Origin: Pseudomonadota bacterium
GTDB lineage: Bacteria; Pseudomonadota; Gammaproteobacteria; JAKAQQ01
DNA length: 36,579 nt
Direction of reading: 5' to 3'
Assembly: GCA_021828045.1 (NCBI GenBank)
Contig: JAKATI010000010.1
Span: 1-36,579, forward strand
Part shown: positions 16,701 to 24,832 of the stretch, piece after piece
How the letters are laid out: each line of letters starts with the position of its first letter
Numbering within the stretch: the first letter of the stretch is position 1
The notes under the pieces: generated by a model
Database searches by the model: none
Seen by the model: only the letters and a program-made list of their open reading frames with translations
Told to the model about the DNA's origin: nothing
Program-made: the position numbers and the translations under genes

Positions 16701-16981
16701 GCGGCTACCCGGAACTCATGGATGACGGACACGTCACCGCGCCCCGCTGGGCGGTCGAGGGACTGGACGGACACTTCCCGGTCGAGAACCACGGCATCAA
16801 GCCCACGGTTACGGTCTGGCAGAACCCGGCCCTCGTGCGGCGGGGCGAGGATCCCCAGCTCGACCGGGCGATCGCGATCGCGTTGCGCCTGATCCGCGAG
16901 CATCCCTTGCCCCATCCCCACCGGGCACCCTACCGGAACTATCATCTGCACCTGCCGCGGATTCCGGCGTCCCCTCACTGA
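13721..16981 (+). CDS. Tricorn protease homologue (S41-type) with signal peptide
   Basis: Beta-propeller repeats ('YSPNGRWIAFTATYQGNTDVYVARADG', 'WSPNGRWIAYFSDRTGSYDLYI'), PDZ-like segment, catalytic region 'GLIIDERFNTGG...NRYSGSGGDALPWYFK...GTRTWGGLVGIGGYPELMDDG'. N-terminal MRHAGLCALALFSLPILSQASAA looks like an export signal. Confidence 0.9.
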   Translation: MRHAGLCALALFSLPILSQASAAPLLLRDPTLSAHHIVFSYGGILWRVGRHGGTAHPLITGHGNLARPLYSPNGRWIAFTATYQGNTDVYVARADGQGVHRLTFYPGRNIAVGWTPDSREILFRSTRYSSNYVPSLYLVPVTGGFPVALPLPTGQAGSFSPDGRELAYVPELQWERFWQHYQGGQETTIRIARLRNSSVVRIPHGTAEDRDPLWIGHEVYFLSNAPGNFTLFSYNVKSGHIRERLPAQRMDVSSISAGPDGIVLDRFGQIGVYDLATGREHPVRIRLRGNVPDLRTRYIQAAPYIQDAGIAPDGVRAVFTAFGKVLTVPAHHGSIENLTLRPGTMDRDPAWSPNGRWIAYFSDRTGSYDLYIRPDDGIGPVRRIALGEPNAFFGHLHWAPDSHRLVFSDQRLNLWEVNLGRSHPTPIRIATDRYASPLHDFHARWSPDSRWIVYTRLLPNYLHAVMVYSVKNHKTHAITHGASDCLDPVFGAGGRDLYFTESTDTALTQGWLDMTSLDHPIRRSVYAVVLRHKGVSPLPLRSGFPVLAKPRKPAPKAHPLRVRIDFAGLSERRVVLPIPPANYTGLSAGRPGELFLERAPLVPISQNLGGPPAFSVLEFHFANRHLQTLVAKTQVFDLAADGRFMLTRLGSNWQITSIGPHPVHHRLDTAAMRVRVDPQASWDEMYRDVWRIEHAYFYSPVFDGTPIVTEERRFARYLPGVGSRSGLNDLFREMLSYIAVGHMFVSGGLHPKTLKVGVGLLGANYRIRHGRYQITRILRGGAWNPTLYAPLAQPGLGVRVGDYLLAVNGHPLRSSENLYQAFENLAGDRVLLTVGPHPDAQGAHTITVKTLASEHALRVAAWVDHNLRVVDRLSHGRLGYIYLPNTGLQGFQNFNRYFFSQVNKEGLIIDERFNTGGFLSDYIIQYLKRGPMSLVVTRYGKPYIEPPEASFGPRVMIINRYSGSGGDALPWYFKMDHLGPLVGTRTWGGLVGIGGYPELMDDGHVTAPRWAVEGLDGHFPVENHGIKPTVTVWQNPALVRRGEDPQLDRAIAIALRLIREHPLPHPHRAPYRNYHLHLPRIPASPH

Positions 16982-17019
16982 CGGATTGCAAACGGTCGAC
17001 CTGTTGTCGGTGGGTGGAT

Positions 17020-17598
17020 ATGGGCAAAAATCGCCTGGAAGCATTCAGCGATGGCGTGATCGCTATCATCATCACCATTATGGTCATCGAGATGAAGGTT
17101 CCCCGGGGAGAAACCCTGAAGGCCTTGCTGCCGGTCCTTCCGGTTTTCCTGAGTTATGTGATGAGTTTCCTCTACGTCGGCATCTACTGGAATAACCACC
17201 ACAATCTGCTCAAAGCCAGCGGCCCCGTCACTGGAAGCGTGCTCTGGGCCAACCTGCACCTGCTGTTCTGGCTTTCCCTCTTTCCCTTTGTGACCGGCTG
17301 GATGGGGGAAAACCACATCGCCGTCGCGCCTACGGAGCTGTACGGGATTGTGCTGCTCATGGCGGCCCTCGCCTATTTCCTTCTCCAGCAACGCATCCTC
17401 GCGGCCGGCGCACCCCTCTTGCGGCGTGCCCTCGGTCACGACTGGAAAGGGAAGATATCGCCGTTTCTTTATTTGTCGGGGATCCTTGCTGCCGTGTGGT
17501 CCCCATGGGCGGCCAAATGCATCTATCTCGGTGTGGCGCTGTTGTGGCTGATCCCGGACCGCCGCATCGAAAACCTGCTGGTCGGCAACCCGGAGTGA
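17020..17598 (+). CDS. TMEM175-family (DUF1211) potassium-channel-like membrane protein
   Basis: 'NRLEAFSDGVIAIIITIMVIEMKVP' (RxxxFSDG signature), multi-TM. Confidence 0.88.
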   Translation: MGKNRLEAFSDGVIAIIITIMVIEMKVPRGETLKALLPVLPVFLSYVMSFLYVGIYWNNHHNLLKASGPVTGSVLWANLHLLFWLSLFPFVTGWMGENHIAVAPTELYGIVLLMAALAYFLLQQRILAAGAPLLRRALGHDWKGKISPFLYLSGILAAVWSPWAAKCIYLGVALLWLIPDRRIENLLVGNPE

Positions 17599-17644
17599 GC
17601 GGGCGGAGGAGAGAGCCAGAAGGGTGGCGATCTGCCTGGAGCGG

Positions 17645-19789
17645 TCAGGGCATTCCCGGATCGAGAAGAAGGACTGCCAAGGGCGGAATATCGATCATGC
17701 CAGTTCCACCGGACAAACCCGTCCGAAAAGCAGGTGCTTCGGCCGGGCTCCGTCCGCCGTAGCAGGTCCAGTCGCTGTTGAGAAGCAGCCGGGGAAGGGC
17801 TTTTCCGGAAAAGCGGACCGGGTAGTCACATACTGCCTGGCGGCCGAAGTTGAAAATCCCAATGAGGGAGTCGCCCGTCCGGTCCCGGCGGGCGAAGGAC
17901 AGGACGGCTGAACCGGAAGCGGGACAGTCGATCCACTCGAAGCCCCGCTCATCGAAATCGAGGTCATGGAGTGGCGGATGGGTCGCATAGAGCCGGCCCA
18001 GGTCCTGGTTCAGCCGGAGGATCCCGGATCCGGGGGGACGCCCGGCCTCCTTCCAGTCGAGCCCGCCCGAAAGCGTCCACTCGCGTGAGGCGCCAAACTC
18101 GTTGCCCATGAAACTGAGCTTCTTGCCCGGGGTCAGCATCTGGTAGACCAAGAAAAGGCGCAGGTTGGCCCGGGCTTCTTCCGGAGTGCCCGACATCTTG
18201 TCGATGAGCGGACCCTTGCCCTGGGTCACCTCGTCATGGGAGAGGGGGAGGAGAAAGCGTTCGGTGTAGGCGTACATCCGGTTGAAGGTGAGGAGTTGGG
18301 GCTGGGCACTGCGTGCGGGTGCGGGGAGCTGCAGGTAGTTCACGGTATCGTGGAACCAGCCCAGGTTCCATTTGAGTGAAAAGCCGAGTCCGCCTTCCCG
18401 GGCCGGATGGGTGACCCTGGGCCAGGCCGACGACTCTTCGGCAATCAGGAGGATGCCCGTCTTCCGTCTTTCGGCCCAGCCGGTAAGCGTTTGAAGGAGC
18501 GAGACGGCCTCGAGATTCTCATGCGTCCCCAACCGGTTCGGGATCCACTCGCCGGGACCACGCGAATAGTCCCGATAAAGCATCGAACTCACCGCATCGA
18601 CCCGAAGCCCGTCCAGGTGAAATTCCTCAAGCCAGAAGACGGCACTCGAAAGCAGGAAACTCCGGACTTCAGGGCGGCCGAAATTGAAGATCAGGGTCCC
18701 CCAGTCGGGATGCCGGCCTTCCCGCGGATCCGGATACTCGTAGAGGGGCTCTCCGTCGAAGCGGCTGAGCGACCCCTCGTTGCCGGGGAAATGGGCCGGT
18801 ACCCAGTCGAGAAGGACGCCCACTCCCGCCTCGTGACAAATCTCCACCAGGGCCCGGAGGTCGTCCGGGGTCCCGTAGCGTGAGGTCGGGGCGAAGTAGC
18901 CCGTGGCCTGGTATCCCCAGGATTCGTCCAGAGGATGCTCGAGGATGGGCAAGAGCTCGACATGGGTGCAACCCAGAAGGCGGCAGTGTCGGACAAGAGC
19001 CTGTGCCAGGTCCCGGTAGTTGGGCTCGCCCGGAATCGAACCGCGTCTCCAGGAACCGAGATGCACCTCGTAGATATGCAGGGGTTGGTGTTGCCAATCC
19101 CATCCCTTGCGGTGCTCCAGCCACTCTGCATCCTGCCAGACGTGCCGCGGTTTCGGAATCCGGGCCTTGAGTCCCGGGCGCATCTCGAATGCCCGGCCGT
19201 AGGGATCGGCACGCAGGAGGATTTTCCCCTCCCGGGTCTTGAGCGCAAACTGGTAGCTGGGATCGGCCTCTTCGAGTCCGGGAATGAAAAGCTCCCAGAC
19301 CCCGCTGGTTCCGCGGGGTCGCAGGGGATGAAAATCCGGGTTCCACCTGTTGAAGTCGCCGACCACGCTCGCCCCGACAGCGCGGGGTGCCCAGACGGCG
19401 AAGAAGAGGCCCGGCACCCCCTCATGCACGATGCGATGCCCACCGAAATGGTTGTGGGCATCAAGGAGGGCTCCGCCGTTGAAGCGGGCCAGGACGGTTC
19501 CATCCAGGACCGGCCCGAAAAGATAGGGATCGTAACCTTCCCGGCAGCCGCATCCGTCCTGCCACCGGACCCGGTACGGCGAGGGGAGGAGGGAGCCCTC
19601 GCGCACAAAAAGACCCCGATCCGTGCGGGTGAGCGGGTACCGCCCGGCTTCCGTCAGGATCTCGGCGCTTTCGGCCTGTGGTAGCACCACCCGCTGGATG
19701 GCCTGTGATCCCAATCCTGTCCGGTGCTGGCCCCTCCATTCGAAGGGATCGCGAGCGATCGTGGCGCAAGCCTCCTTTCTTTGGGGCAA
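17645..19789 (-). CDS. glgB: 1,4-alpha-glucan branching enzyme (GH13)
   Basis: 'IYEVHLGSWRR', 'GCTHVELLPILEHPLDESWGYQATGYFAPTSRYGTPDDLRALV', 'LDGLRVDAVSSMLYRDYSRGPGEWIPN', 'LPLSHDEVTQGKGPLIDKM', 'LSFMGNEFGASREW'. Confidence 0.95.
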   Translation of the reverse strand: MPQRKEACATIARDPFEWRGQHRTGLGSQAIQRVVLPQAESAEILTEAGRYPLTRTDRGLFVREGSLLPSPYRVRWQDGCGCREGYDPYLFGPVLDGTVLARFNGGALLDAHNHFGGHRIVHEGVPGLFFAVWAPRAVGASVVGDFNRWNPDFHPLRPRGTSGVWELFIPGLEEADPSYQFALKTREGKILLRADPYGRAFEMRPGLKARIPKPRHVWQDAEWLEHRKGWDWQHQPLHIYEVHLGSWRRGSIPGEPNYRDLAQALVRHCRLLGCTHVELLPILEHPLDESWGYQATGYFAPTSRYGTPDDLRALVEICHEAGVGVLLDWVPAHFPGNEGSLSRFDGEPLYEYPDPREGRHPDWGTLIFNFGRPEVRSFLLSSAVFWLEEFHLDGLRVDAVSSMLYRDYSRGPGEWIPNRLGTHENLEAVSLLQTLTGWAERRKTGILLIAEESSAWPRVTHPAREGGLGFSLKWNLGWFHDTVNYLQLPAPARSAQPQLLTFNRMYAYTERFLLPLSHDEVTQGKGPLIDKMSGTPEEARANLRLFLVYQMLTPGKKLSFMGNEFGASREWTLSGGLDWKEAGRPPGSGILRLNQDLGRLYATHPPLHDLDFDERGFEWIDCPASGSAVLSFARRDRTGDSLIGIFNFGRQAVCDYPVRFSGKALPRLLLNSDWTCYGGRSPAEAPAFRTGLSGGTGMIDIPPLAVLLLDPGMP

Positions 19790-19796
19790 AGAGTAC

Positions 19797-21701
19797 CTAA
19801 CCGGAGACGGAGTGCGCGCCGCCCGGAGCCGTCAATGCCACGCGGACGTGCCGGAGAAACCGGTCCATGCCGGTTTCTCCGATGAGGCGGTCATGAGGGG
19901 CCAGCTGGCCAGCGGCCGTATAGAAAAGGAAGGTCGGGGGTCCCAGGATCTGGAAATGATGGAGAAGCAGGCGGGAGTCCGGCGTGTCGCGGGTGAGATC
20001 GACCCGGATGAACGCCAGTCTCGGGGCCAGGGCGACGAGAGAGCGGTTCCCATCGAGTCGCTGGTCCATCAAGCGACAGGAGATGCACCACTGGGCCCAG
20101 AAGTCCACCACGGCGACCCGGTGGTTTTTGTGCGCTCTCCGGAGGGACTGGTTCAGCTGGCCGAGACTCGTGACCCGGACCCAGCGGACCGGATGACCGG
20201 TGGGCTCCGGGGCGACAGTGGTCGGCGAAGGGGTGAAGACGGACAGGGGTTTGAGGAGGTTCGTGCCGCCGAGGCTGGCTCCCACGATTTCGAGCACGCC
20301 CCAGAGGGTGAAGAGGACACATAGCGTCCAGAGCCAGGGAGAGGCTGCCGGGTTTTTTTCACGGCTCCGCCGTTCCGCCTGGCTCAGGAAGCCTCCGCCG
20401 AGAAGGAGCACGAGCCCGGACAGCGCGAGGATCCATGGCATCGCGAGGATATCGGACAGGTACCAGAGGGCGAGTGCCAGGAGCAAAAAGCCGAGGAGGA
20501 TATTCACGGCCCGGAGCCACGGTCCGCTCTTGGGCCAGAAACGGCCGGCGGTCAGGCCGAAGACCAGAAGGGGGAGGCCCATGCCGATCCCCAGCGAGAA
20601 AAGGAGGATCCCGCCCCGCACCACGGCCCCATGCTGGGCGATCAGGATCAGGATGGCCGCGAGGGGGGGGATCAGACAAGGTCCGACCAGGACCGCCGAG
20701 ATCACGCCCATCACGGCACTGCTCGTGAGACTGCCTGCGGCTCCTCCCCGGGGCTGGTGACGACTCGCCCAATCCTGGACGACACTCGGCAAGCGGAGCT
20801 CGAAGAGGCCGAAGAGGGAAAGCGCCAGCGCGACGAACAGGGCTGCGAGGAGTCCGATGACCCAAGGGGTCTCGAGGAGGGTGCTGAGACTGCGTCCCAG
20901 GGCGCCCGCAATCAGGCCCGCTGCGGTGTAGGAGAGGGCGAGTGCGAGAACGTAGGCCAGGGCCCGTGGCAGAAGCGAACGGATCCGCCGTGAATCCCCA
21001 CGGCTGAGAACCGTCACGACGATCGGGATCATCGGCGCCGAACAGGGAGTGAAAGCGAGGAGGATCCCCATCAGGACGAAGGCCAGGATGGCGATCGCGA
21101 GCGGTGCGTGGAGCGTGAGATGCCCTGCCTTCCGTTCCAGGTTGCCAAAGGATCCGATGAGGGTTGAATGGACCTTCATGTCACGGGAGGACGGCTGGAT
21201 GTCGGAGGCAGGCAGGTTGAGGGTCCGATGGACCGGCGGGTAACACAAGCCGGCGGCCGAACAGCCCTGGTAACGGACTTCGAGTTTGAGAGCCCGGCCA
21301 TCCGTTCCATAGACCGGAAGGGGAAGGGCCAGATGACTGAAAAACACGTGGACGATCCCGAAAGTTCCGTCGTTGCGGAGGGTCGCAGCGGGAAACTCGG
21401 GTGCGCCCAATCGCACGTGGGATGGGGTGAGCACCCGGAAACGGAACTGCCGGCGATAGAGGTAGTAGCCGGGTGCCAGCGTCCAGGTGAGCATCAGGCT
21501 CTCGCGGTCCGGGCGGGAAGCGTTCAGGACGAAAGCCTGGTTCTCGGGGAGAAAACGGTGGGATCCATGGGCCAGGAGCCGGCTCAGGATGGAGGGTTGG
21601 GCACAGGCCTGGGGTCCTGCCAGAAAGAGGGCGGGCAGCCAGAGCGCACAGAGGAGAAAAAAGGATGACCAGCGCGTGGACGATGGATACGGGCGGTCCA
21701 T
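19797..21701 (-). CDS. dsbD: Thiol:disulfide interchange protein DsbD
   Basis: N-terminal DsbDalpha-like ('YQGCSAAGLCYPPV'), TM region with 'FTPCSAPMIPI' and 'GPCLIPPLAAIL', C-terminal thioredoxin-like 'VVDFWAQWCISCRLMD'. True start MDRPYPSSTRW at 21701. Confidence 0.93.
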   Translation of the reverse strand: MDRPYPSSTRWSSFFLLCALWLPALFLAGPQACAQPSILSRLLAHGSHRFLPENQAFVLNASRPDRESLMLTWTLAPGYYLYRRQFRFRVLTPSHVRLGAPEFPAATLRNDGTFGIVHVFFSHLALPLPVYGTDGRALKLEVRYQGCSAAGLCYPPVHRTLNLPASDIQPSSRDMKVHSTLIGSFGNLERKAGHLTLHAPLAIAILAFVLMGILLAFTPCSAPMIPIVVTVLSRGDSRRIRSLLPRALAYVLALALSYTAAGLIAGALGRSLSTLLETPWVIGLLAALFVALALSLFGLFELRLPSVVQDWASRHQPRGGAAGSLTSSAVMGVISAVLVGPCLIPPLAAILILIAQHGAVVRGGILLFSLGIGMGLPLLVFGLTAGRFWPKSGPWLRAVNILLGFLLLALALWYLSDILAMPWILALSGLVLLLGGGFLSQAERRSREKNPAASPWLWTLCVLFTLWGVLEIVGASLGGTNLLKPLSVFTPSPTTVAPEPTGHPVRWVRVTSLGQLNQSLRRAHKNHRVAVVDFWAQWCISCRLMDQRLDGNRSLVALAPRLAFIRVDLTRDTPDSRLLLHHFQILGPPTFLFYTAAGQLAPHDRLIGETGMDRFLRHVRVALTAPGGAHSVSG

Positions 21702-21766
21702 GGGAGGCAACCTCGACTCTTCAGGGCCGGCCCAATGGGGTGGGGGCCGCCCGAACGGGATCCCAC

Positions 21767-21772
21767 AGTCTA
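21767..21772 (-). promoter_or_regulatory. Candidate -10 (TAGACT) for dsbD
   Basis: GTTAGACTGTGGG on the minus strand 66 bp upstream of the dsbD start; same -10-like hexamer recurs in the window. Confidence 0.35.
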
Positions 21773-21944
21773 ACAGAACCGGGATGGGAACGATCACTCC
21801 TGACGGAGGTTTCCCGGATCCGGAAAGGAGGAAAGCGCGAGAGATTGCCCGTAGAACGGTTCCACCCAAAAACCGGTTTGAATGGGGTGGGGATCCCGGA
21901 ACGCAGGGGGTCGGCATGCCGGCGGAAGGTTCGCCTCCCGGGTG

Positions 21945-21982
21945 AAAAACCCGGCCCCGGACACAATCCCGGGACCGGGTTT
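21945..21982 (-). terminator. Rho-independent terminator of the Met/His-rich protein gene
   Basis: Minus strand AAACCCGGTCCCGGG-ATTGTGT-CCGGGGCCGGGTTTTTC, 45-80 bp downstream of the 22027 stop. Confidence 0.8.
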
Positions 21983-22026
21983 GGATACGGGGCAGGACCC
22001 GCCTCGAGGCAAGACCAGCCCTCGAA

Positions 22027-22575
22027 CTAGTGCATTCCGCCCATTCCATGCATCCGTCGCATGGCCTGCATCATGCGCATGCGCATCGTTGCCGCGAGTC
22101 TCTGGTAGATGGCCTGCTGGGCGGGATCAAGCAGGCGGTAGCCCTTGAGATGGAAGGGAATCATCACATAGCCGAGATAGGTCTGTGCCCGACCCACCGC
22201 CATGACATCCCCCACGAGTGCCCGGATGGAGGGGTTCGGAGCGCGGGCCGCCTTCCGGTAGTTCCGGTACGCCATCTTGAGTCGACGGACGCCACGGCCC
22301 GTCTCCATCATCATTCCCATGGCCAGATGCTTTTCCTCTGCCACCTGCTGCGGGGTCAGGTGAAGGGCCGCAGCATGCAGGAGATCCCAGTGGGGACCGG
22401 GGTGGAAGCGGAAAAAGATGAAGGGAAAGCCCAGCGAATGATGCATGAAATACATCCCCCGCTTCGCCATGGTGCCCCGCCGGCCCTGCATGGCCGCATG
22501 GGCCGGATTGAGCCCCCCCGCGAGGGCGGCCAGGGCCATTGCCAAAAAGGCGTTCTTGAGGATTGCTTTGGTCAT
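22027..22575 (-). CDS. Exported Met/His-rich protein of unknown function (Spy/CpxP-like in overall helical, basic composition)
   Basis: Signal peptide ending 'NPAHA'; 'HLAMGMMMETGRGVRRLKMAYRNYRK'; C-terminus 'LAATMRMRMMQAMRRMHGMGGMH'. Confidence 0.7.
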   Translation of the reverse strand: MTKAILKNAFLAMALAALAGGLNPAHAAMQGRRGTMAKRGMYFMHHSLGFPFIFFRFHPGPHWDLLHAAALHLTPQQVAEEKHLAMGMMMETGRGVRRLKMAYRNYRKAARAPNPSIRALVGDVMAVGRAQTYLGYVMIPFHLKGYRLLDPAQQAIYQRLAATMRMRMMQAMRRMHGMGGMH

Positions 22576-22793
22576 CGGGAACCTCCGGAGGATGTGAGTG
22601 CTCCCAGTATGCTCCGTCCTAACCCTACCTTGTCAACCGGCGGAGGACCTGCGTCAGGCCCGAAGGTCCTGATCGGTGCGCCGTTGAGGAATCCTGCCCG
22701 TTTCCGGAACGAGTGTCGGAAACTTGTCAAGAAAACCCGCTCCGGAGTTTGTTAGACTGGACACGGTTCCTTGGTCGCATCCAGGCCTCTCCT

Positions 22794-24095
22794 ATGACGA
22801 GCCCCGCCCCTTCGGGATCCGGTCTTCTGGCTGATCTCCAGGCGCGCCAGTGCATCTTTCAAACCACCGATGAGAAGGGAGTCACTGCTCTCCTGGCTGC
22901 GGGGCCGGCAACGGTGTACGCCGGCTTTGATCCCACCGCGGACAGCCTCCATCTCGGCCATCTCCTGCCATTGCTCACGCTGCGACGGCTCCAACAGGCC
23001 GGGCACCGGCCACTGGTCGTCCTGGGTGGGGCGACCGGACTGGTCGGGGATCCCAGCGGCAAACTGAGCGAGCGGGTCATGCAGAGCGTGGAAACCGTCG
23101 AGGCGCATGCCGAAGCACTCCAAAAACAGCTGGTGTCGTTTTTGGATTTCAGTGACACCCGCACGGGTGGGCGGATTCTCAACAACCGGGAATGGATCGG
23201 TTCCCTGGATCTCATCGGTTTTCTCAGGGATGTCGGGAAACACTTCCCGGTGGGTGCGATGCTCAACAAGGAGACCGTGCGAACCCGGCTCGGCAAGGAA
23301 AACACGGGACTCTCCTACACGGAGTTCAGTTATCTCCTGCTCCAGGCCTACGATTTTGATCACCTGTGCCAAACGGAAGGTTGCCGGCTGCAGATCGGGG
23401 GCAGCGACCAGTGGGGGAACATCACGGCCGGCATCGAACTCATCCGCCGCCGGCGGAACCAGGAAGCCTATGGATGGACCACGCCGCTTGTAACAACGGC
23501 ATCCGGCAACAAGCTCGGGAAGACGGAAACCGGAACCCTCTGGCTGGATGCCCGGAAGACCTCCCCCTACGCGTTCTACCAGTATCTCCTCCAGGTGGAG
23601 GATCAGGATGCCGGGCGGTTTTTGCGCTACTTCAGCGAGCGTGACCTCGAGGCGATCGAGGCGATCGAGGCGGAGCAGGTGCGGGATCCAGGGAAGCGGC
23701 CGGGCCAGAAGGCACTCGCCCGCGAGCTCACGACCCGGATCCACGGAACCGGCGAGACCGAACGCGCGATCCGCCTGAGCGAGACCCTTTTCGGATCGGC
23801 CGATGTCCGGACGCTCGACCCCGAGAGTTTTCGCCAGCTCGAGACGGCGATCCCCGGGACGGTCCTCCCGCGCGAGATCCCCAACCACACGCTGGAAGAG
23901 CTTCTGGTGACGACGGGGCTCGTCACCTCGAAAAGCCGTGCCCGGGAGGAGATCCGGGCCGGAGCGGTCTCGGTCAACCAGAAAAGGGTGGAGGGAACGA
24001 CCCGGATGATCGGGCGCGAGGATTTTCTCTGGGATCGCTATTTGCTTCTGGGGAAAGGGAAACGTCACCATGCCTGGGTCCGGCTGGGTGACTGA
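22794..24095 (+). CDS. tyrS: Tyrosyl-tRNA synthetase
   Basis: 'YAGFDPTADSLHLGHLLPLL', 'GGATGLVGDPSGK', 'QIGGSDQWGNITAGIELIRR', 'GNKLGKTETGTLWLD', C-terminal S4 domain. Confidence 0.97.
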   Translation: MTSPAPSGSGLLADLQARQCIFQTTDEKGVTALLAAGPATVYAGFDPTADSLHLGHLLPLLTLRRLQQAGHRPLVVLGGATGLVGDPSGKLSERVMQSVETVEAHAEALQKQLVSFLDFSDTRTGGRILNNREWIGSLDLIGFLRDVGKHFPVGAMLNKETVRTRLGKENTGLSYTEFSYLLLQAYDFDHLCQTEGCRLQIGGSDQWGNITAGIELIRRRRNQEAYGWTTPLVTTASGNKLGKTETGTLWLDARKTSPYAFYQYLLQVEDQDAGRFLRYFSERDLEAIEAIEAEQVRDPGKRPGQKALARELTTRIHGTGETERAIRLSETLFGSADVRTLDPESFRQLETAIPGTVLPREIPNHTLEELLVTTGLVTSKSRAREEIRAGAVSVNQKRVEGTTRMIGREDFLWDRYLLLGKGKRHHAWVRLGD

Positions 24096-24492
24096 TCGGC
24101 CTCCTTCGGTATTCGCCCGGACACCCGAGCCACCCTACTACGCGGTCATTTTTTCCTCGATCCTCCGGGGCGACGATCCGGCCTATCAACGGATGGCCCG
24201 ACGCATGGAGGAATGGGTCGTCCGACAGCCGGGTTTTCTCGGCTTCGAAACCGCACGCTCCCCGGGAGAGCTCGGAATCACGGTTTCCTTTTGGGATTCG
24301 CTCGAGGCCATTGCGCTCTGGAAGGCAGAAAGCGAGCACCAGATCGCCCAGAGGAGGGGACGGGAACACTGGTATGCGGGCTACGTGATCCGGGTTGCTC
24401 GTGTCGAGCAGGTCCGTGGATTCTCACCGGGGAATGAATCCGGTCCGGCAGGGGGGACGCCTATGCGGCGGGATCCTCCAGGCGGTCGATGA
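24070..24492 (+). CDS. Antibiotic biosynthesis monooxygenase (ABM)-domain protein
   Basis: 'PPYYAVIFSSILRGDDPAYQRMARRMEEWVVRQPGFLGFETARSPGELGITVSFWDSLEAIALWKAESEHQIAQRRGREHWYAGYVIRVARVEQ'. Start may instead be GTG 24088, overlapping the tyrS stop. Confidence 0.88.
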   Translation: MPGSGWVTDRPPSVFARTPEPPYYAVIFSSILRGDDPAYQRMARRMEEWVVRQPGFLGFETARSPGELGITVSFWDSLEAIALWKAESEHQIAQRRGREHWYAGYVIRVARVEQVRGFSPGNESGPAGGTPMRRDPPGGR

Positions 24493-24829
24493 CCGTGAGG
24501 CAGTGTTCGTCGATCCGCCGGCCGATCTCGAGGAGATGCGGATTGGGGTAGGGAGCCAGGCACTCCCGCGCGGTCCGGTACAGGATCTCGGTCCGCGTTC
24601 CGCATCCGGCAAGGTACACCCGGAGAGGGATTTCGAGGACGGCACGGGGATCGGCCTCGTAAACCTCGGAGATCCATTCCGGTCGAGAGAGCAGAAACAG
24701 GATCCCCCCCGGCTCCGTCCCGGGAGGATGCTTGATCTTGGAAACGGGATCGATCCCGGCGGCTTCGAGGACGGCGAGCAGGCGTCGGGCCGTCTCGTCC
24801 AGGGGAAACGGCACGATCCAGCTCTGCAT
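24461..24829 (-). CDS. DUF302-like protein
   Basis: 'DETARRLLAVLEAAGIDPVSKIKHPPG...VYEADPRAVLEIPLRVYLAGCGTRTEILYRTA', matching DUF302 architecture; 3' of aceF. Confidence 0.6.
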   Translation of the reverse strand: MQSWIVPFPLDETARRLLAVLEAAGIDPVSKIKHPPGTEPGGILFLLSRPEWISEVYEADPRAVLEIPLRVYLAGCGTRTEILYRTARECLAPYPNPHLLEIGRRIDEHCLTVIDRLEDPAA

Positions 24830-24832
24830 GCC

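Noticed and set aside
14108-17044. 978-aa minus-strand ORF opposite the tricorn-like gene
   Set aside because: No recognisable domains, composition typical of antisense GC-rich shadow; the plus strand has clear tricorn motifs.
17645-19789. glgB as part of a glycogen or trehalose operon
   Set aside because: No other glycogen/trehalose genes are in the window; it is simply adjacent to dsbD on the same strand.
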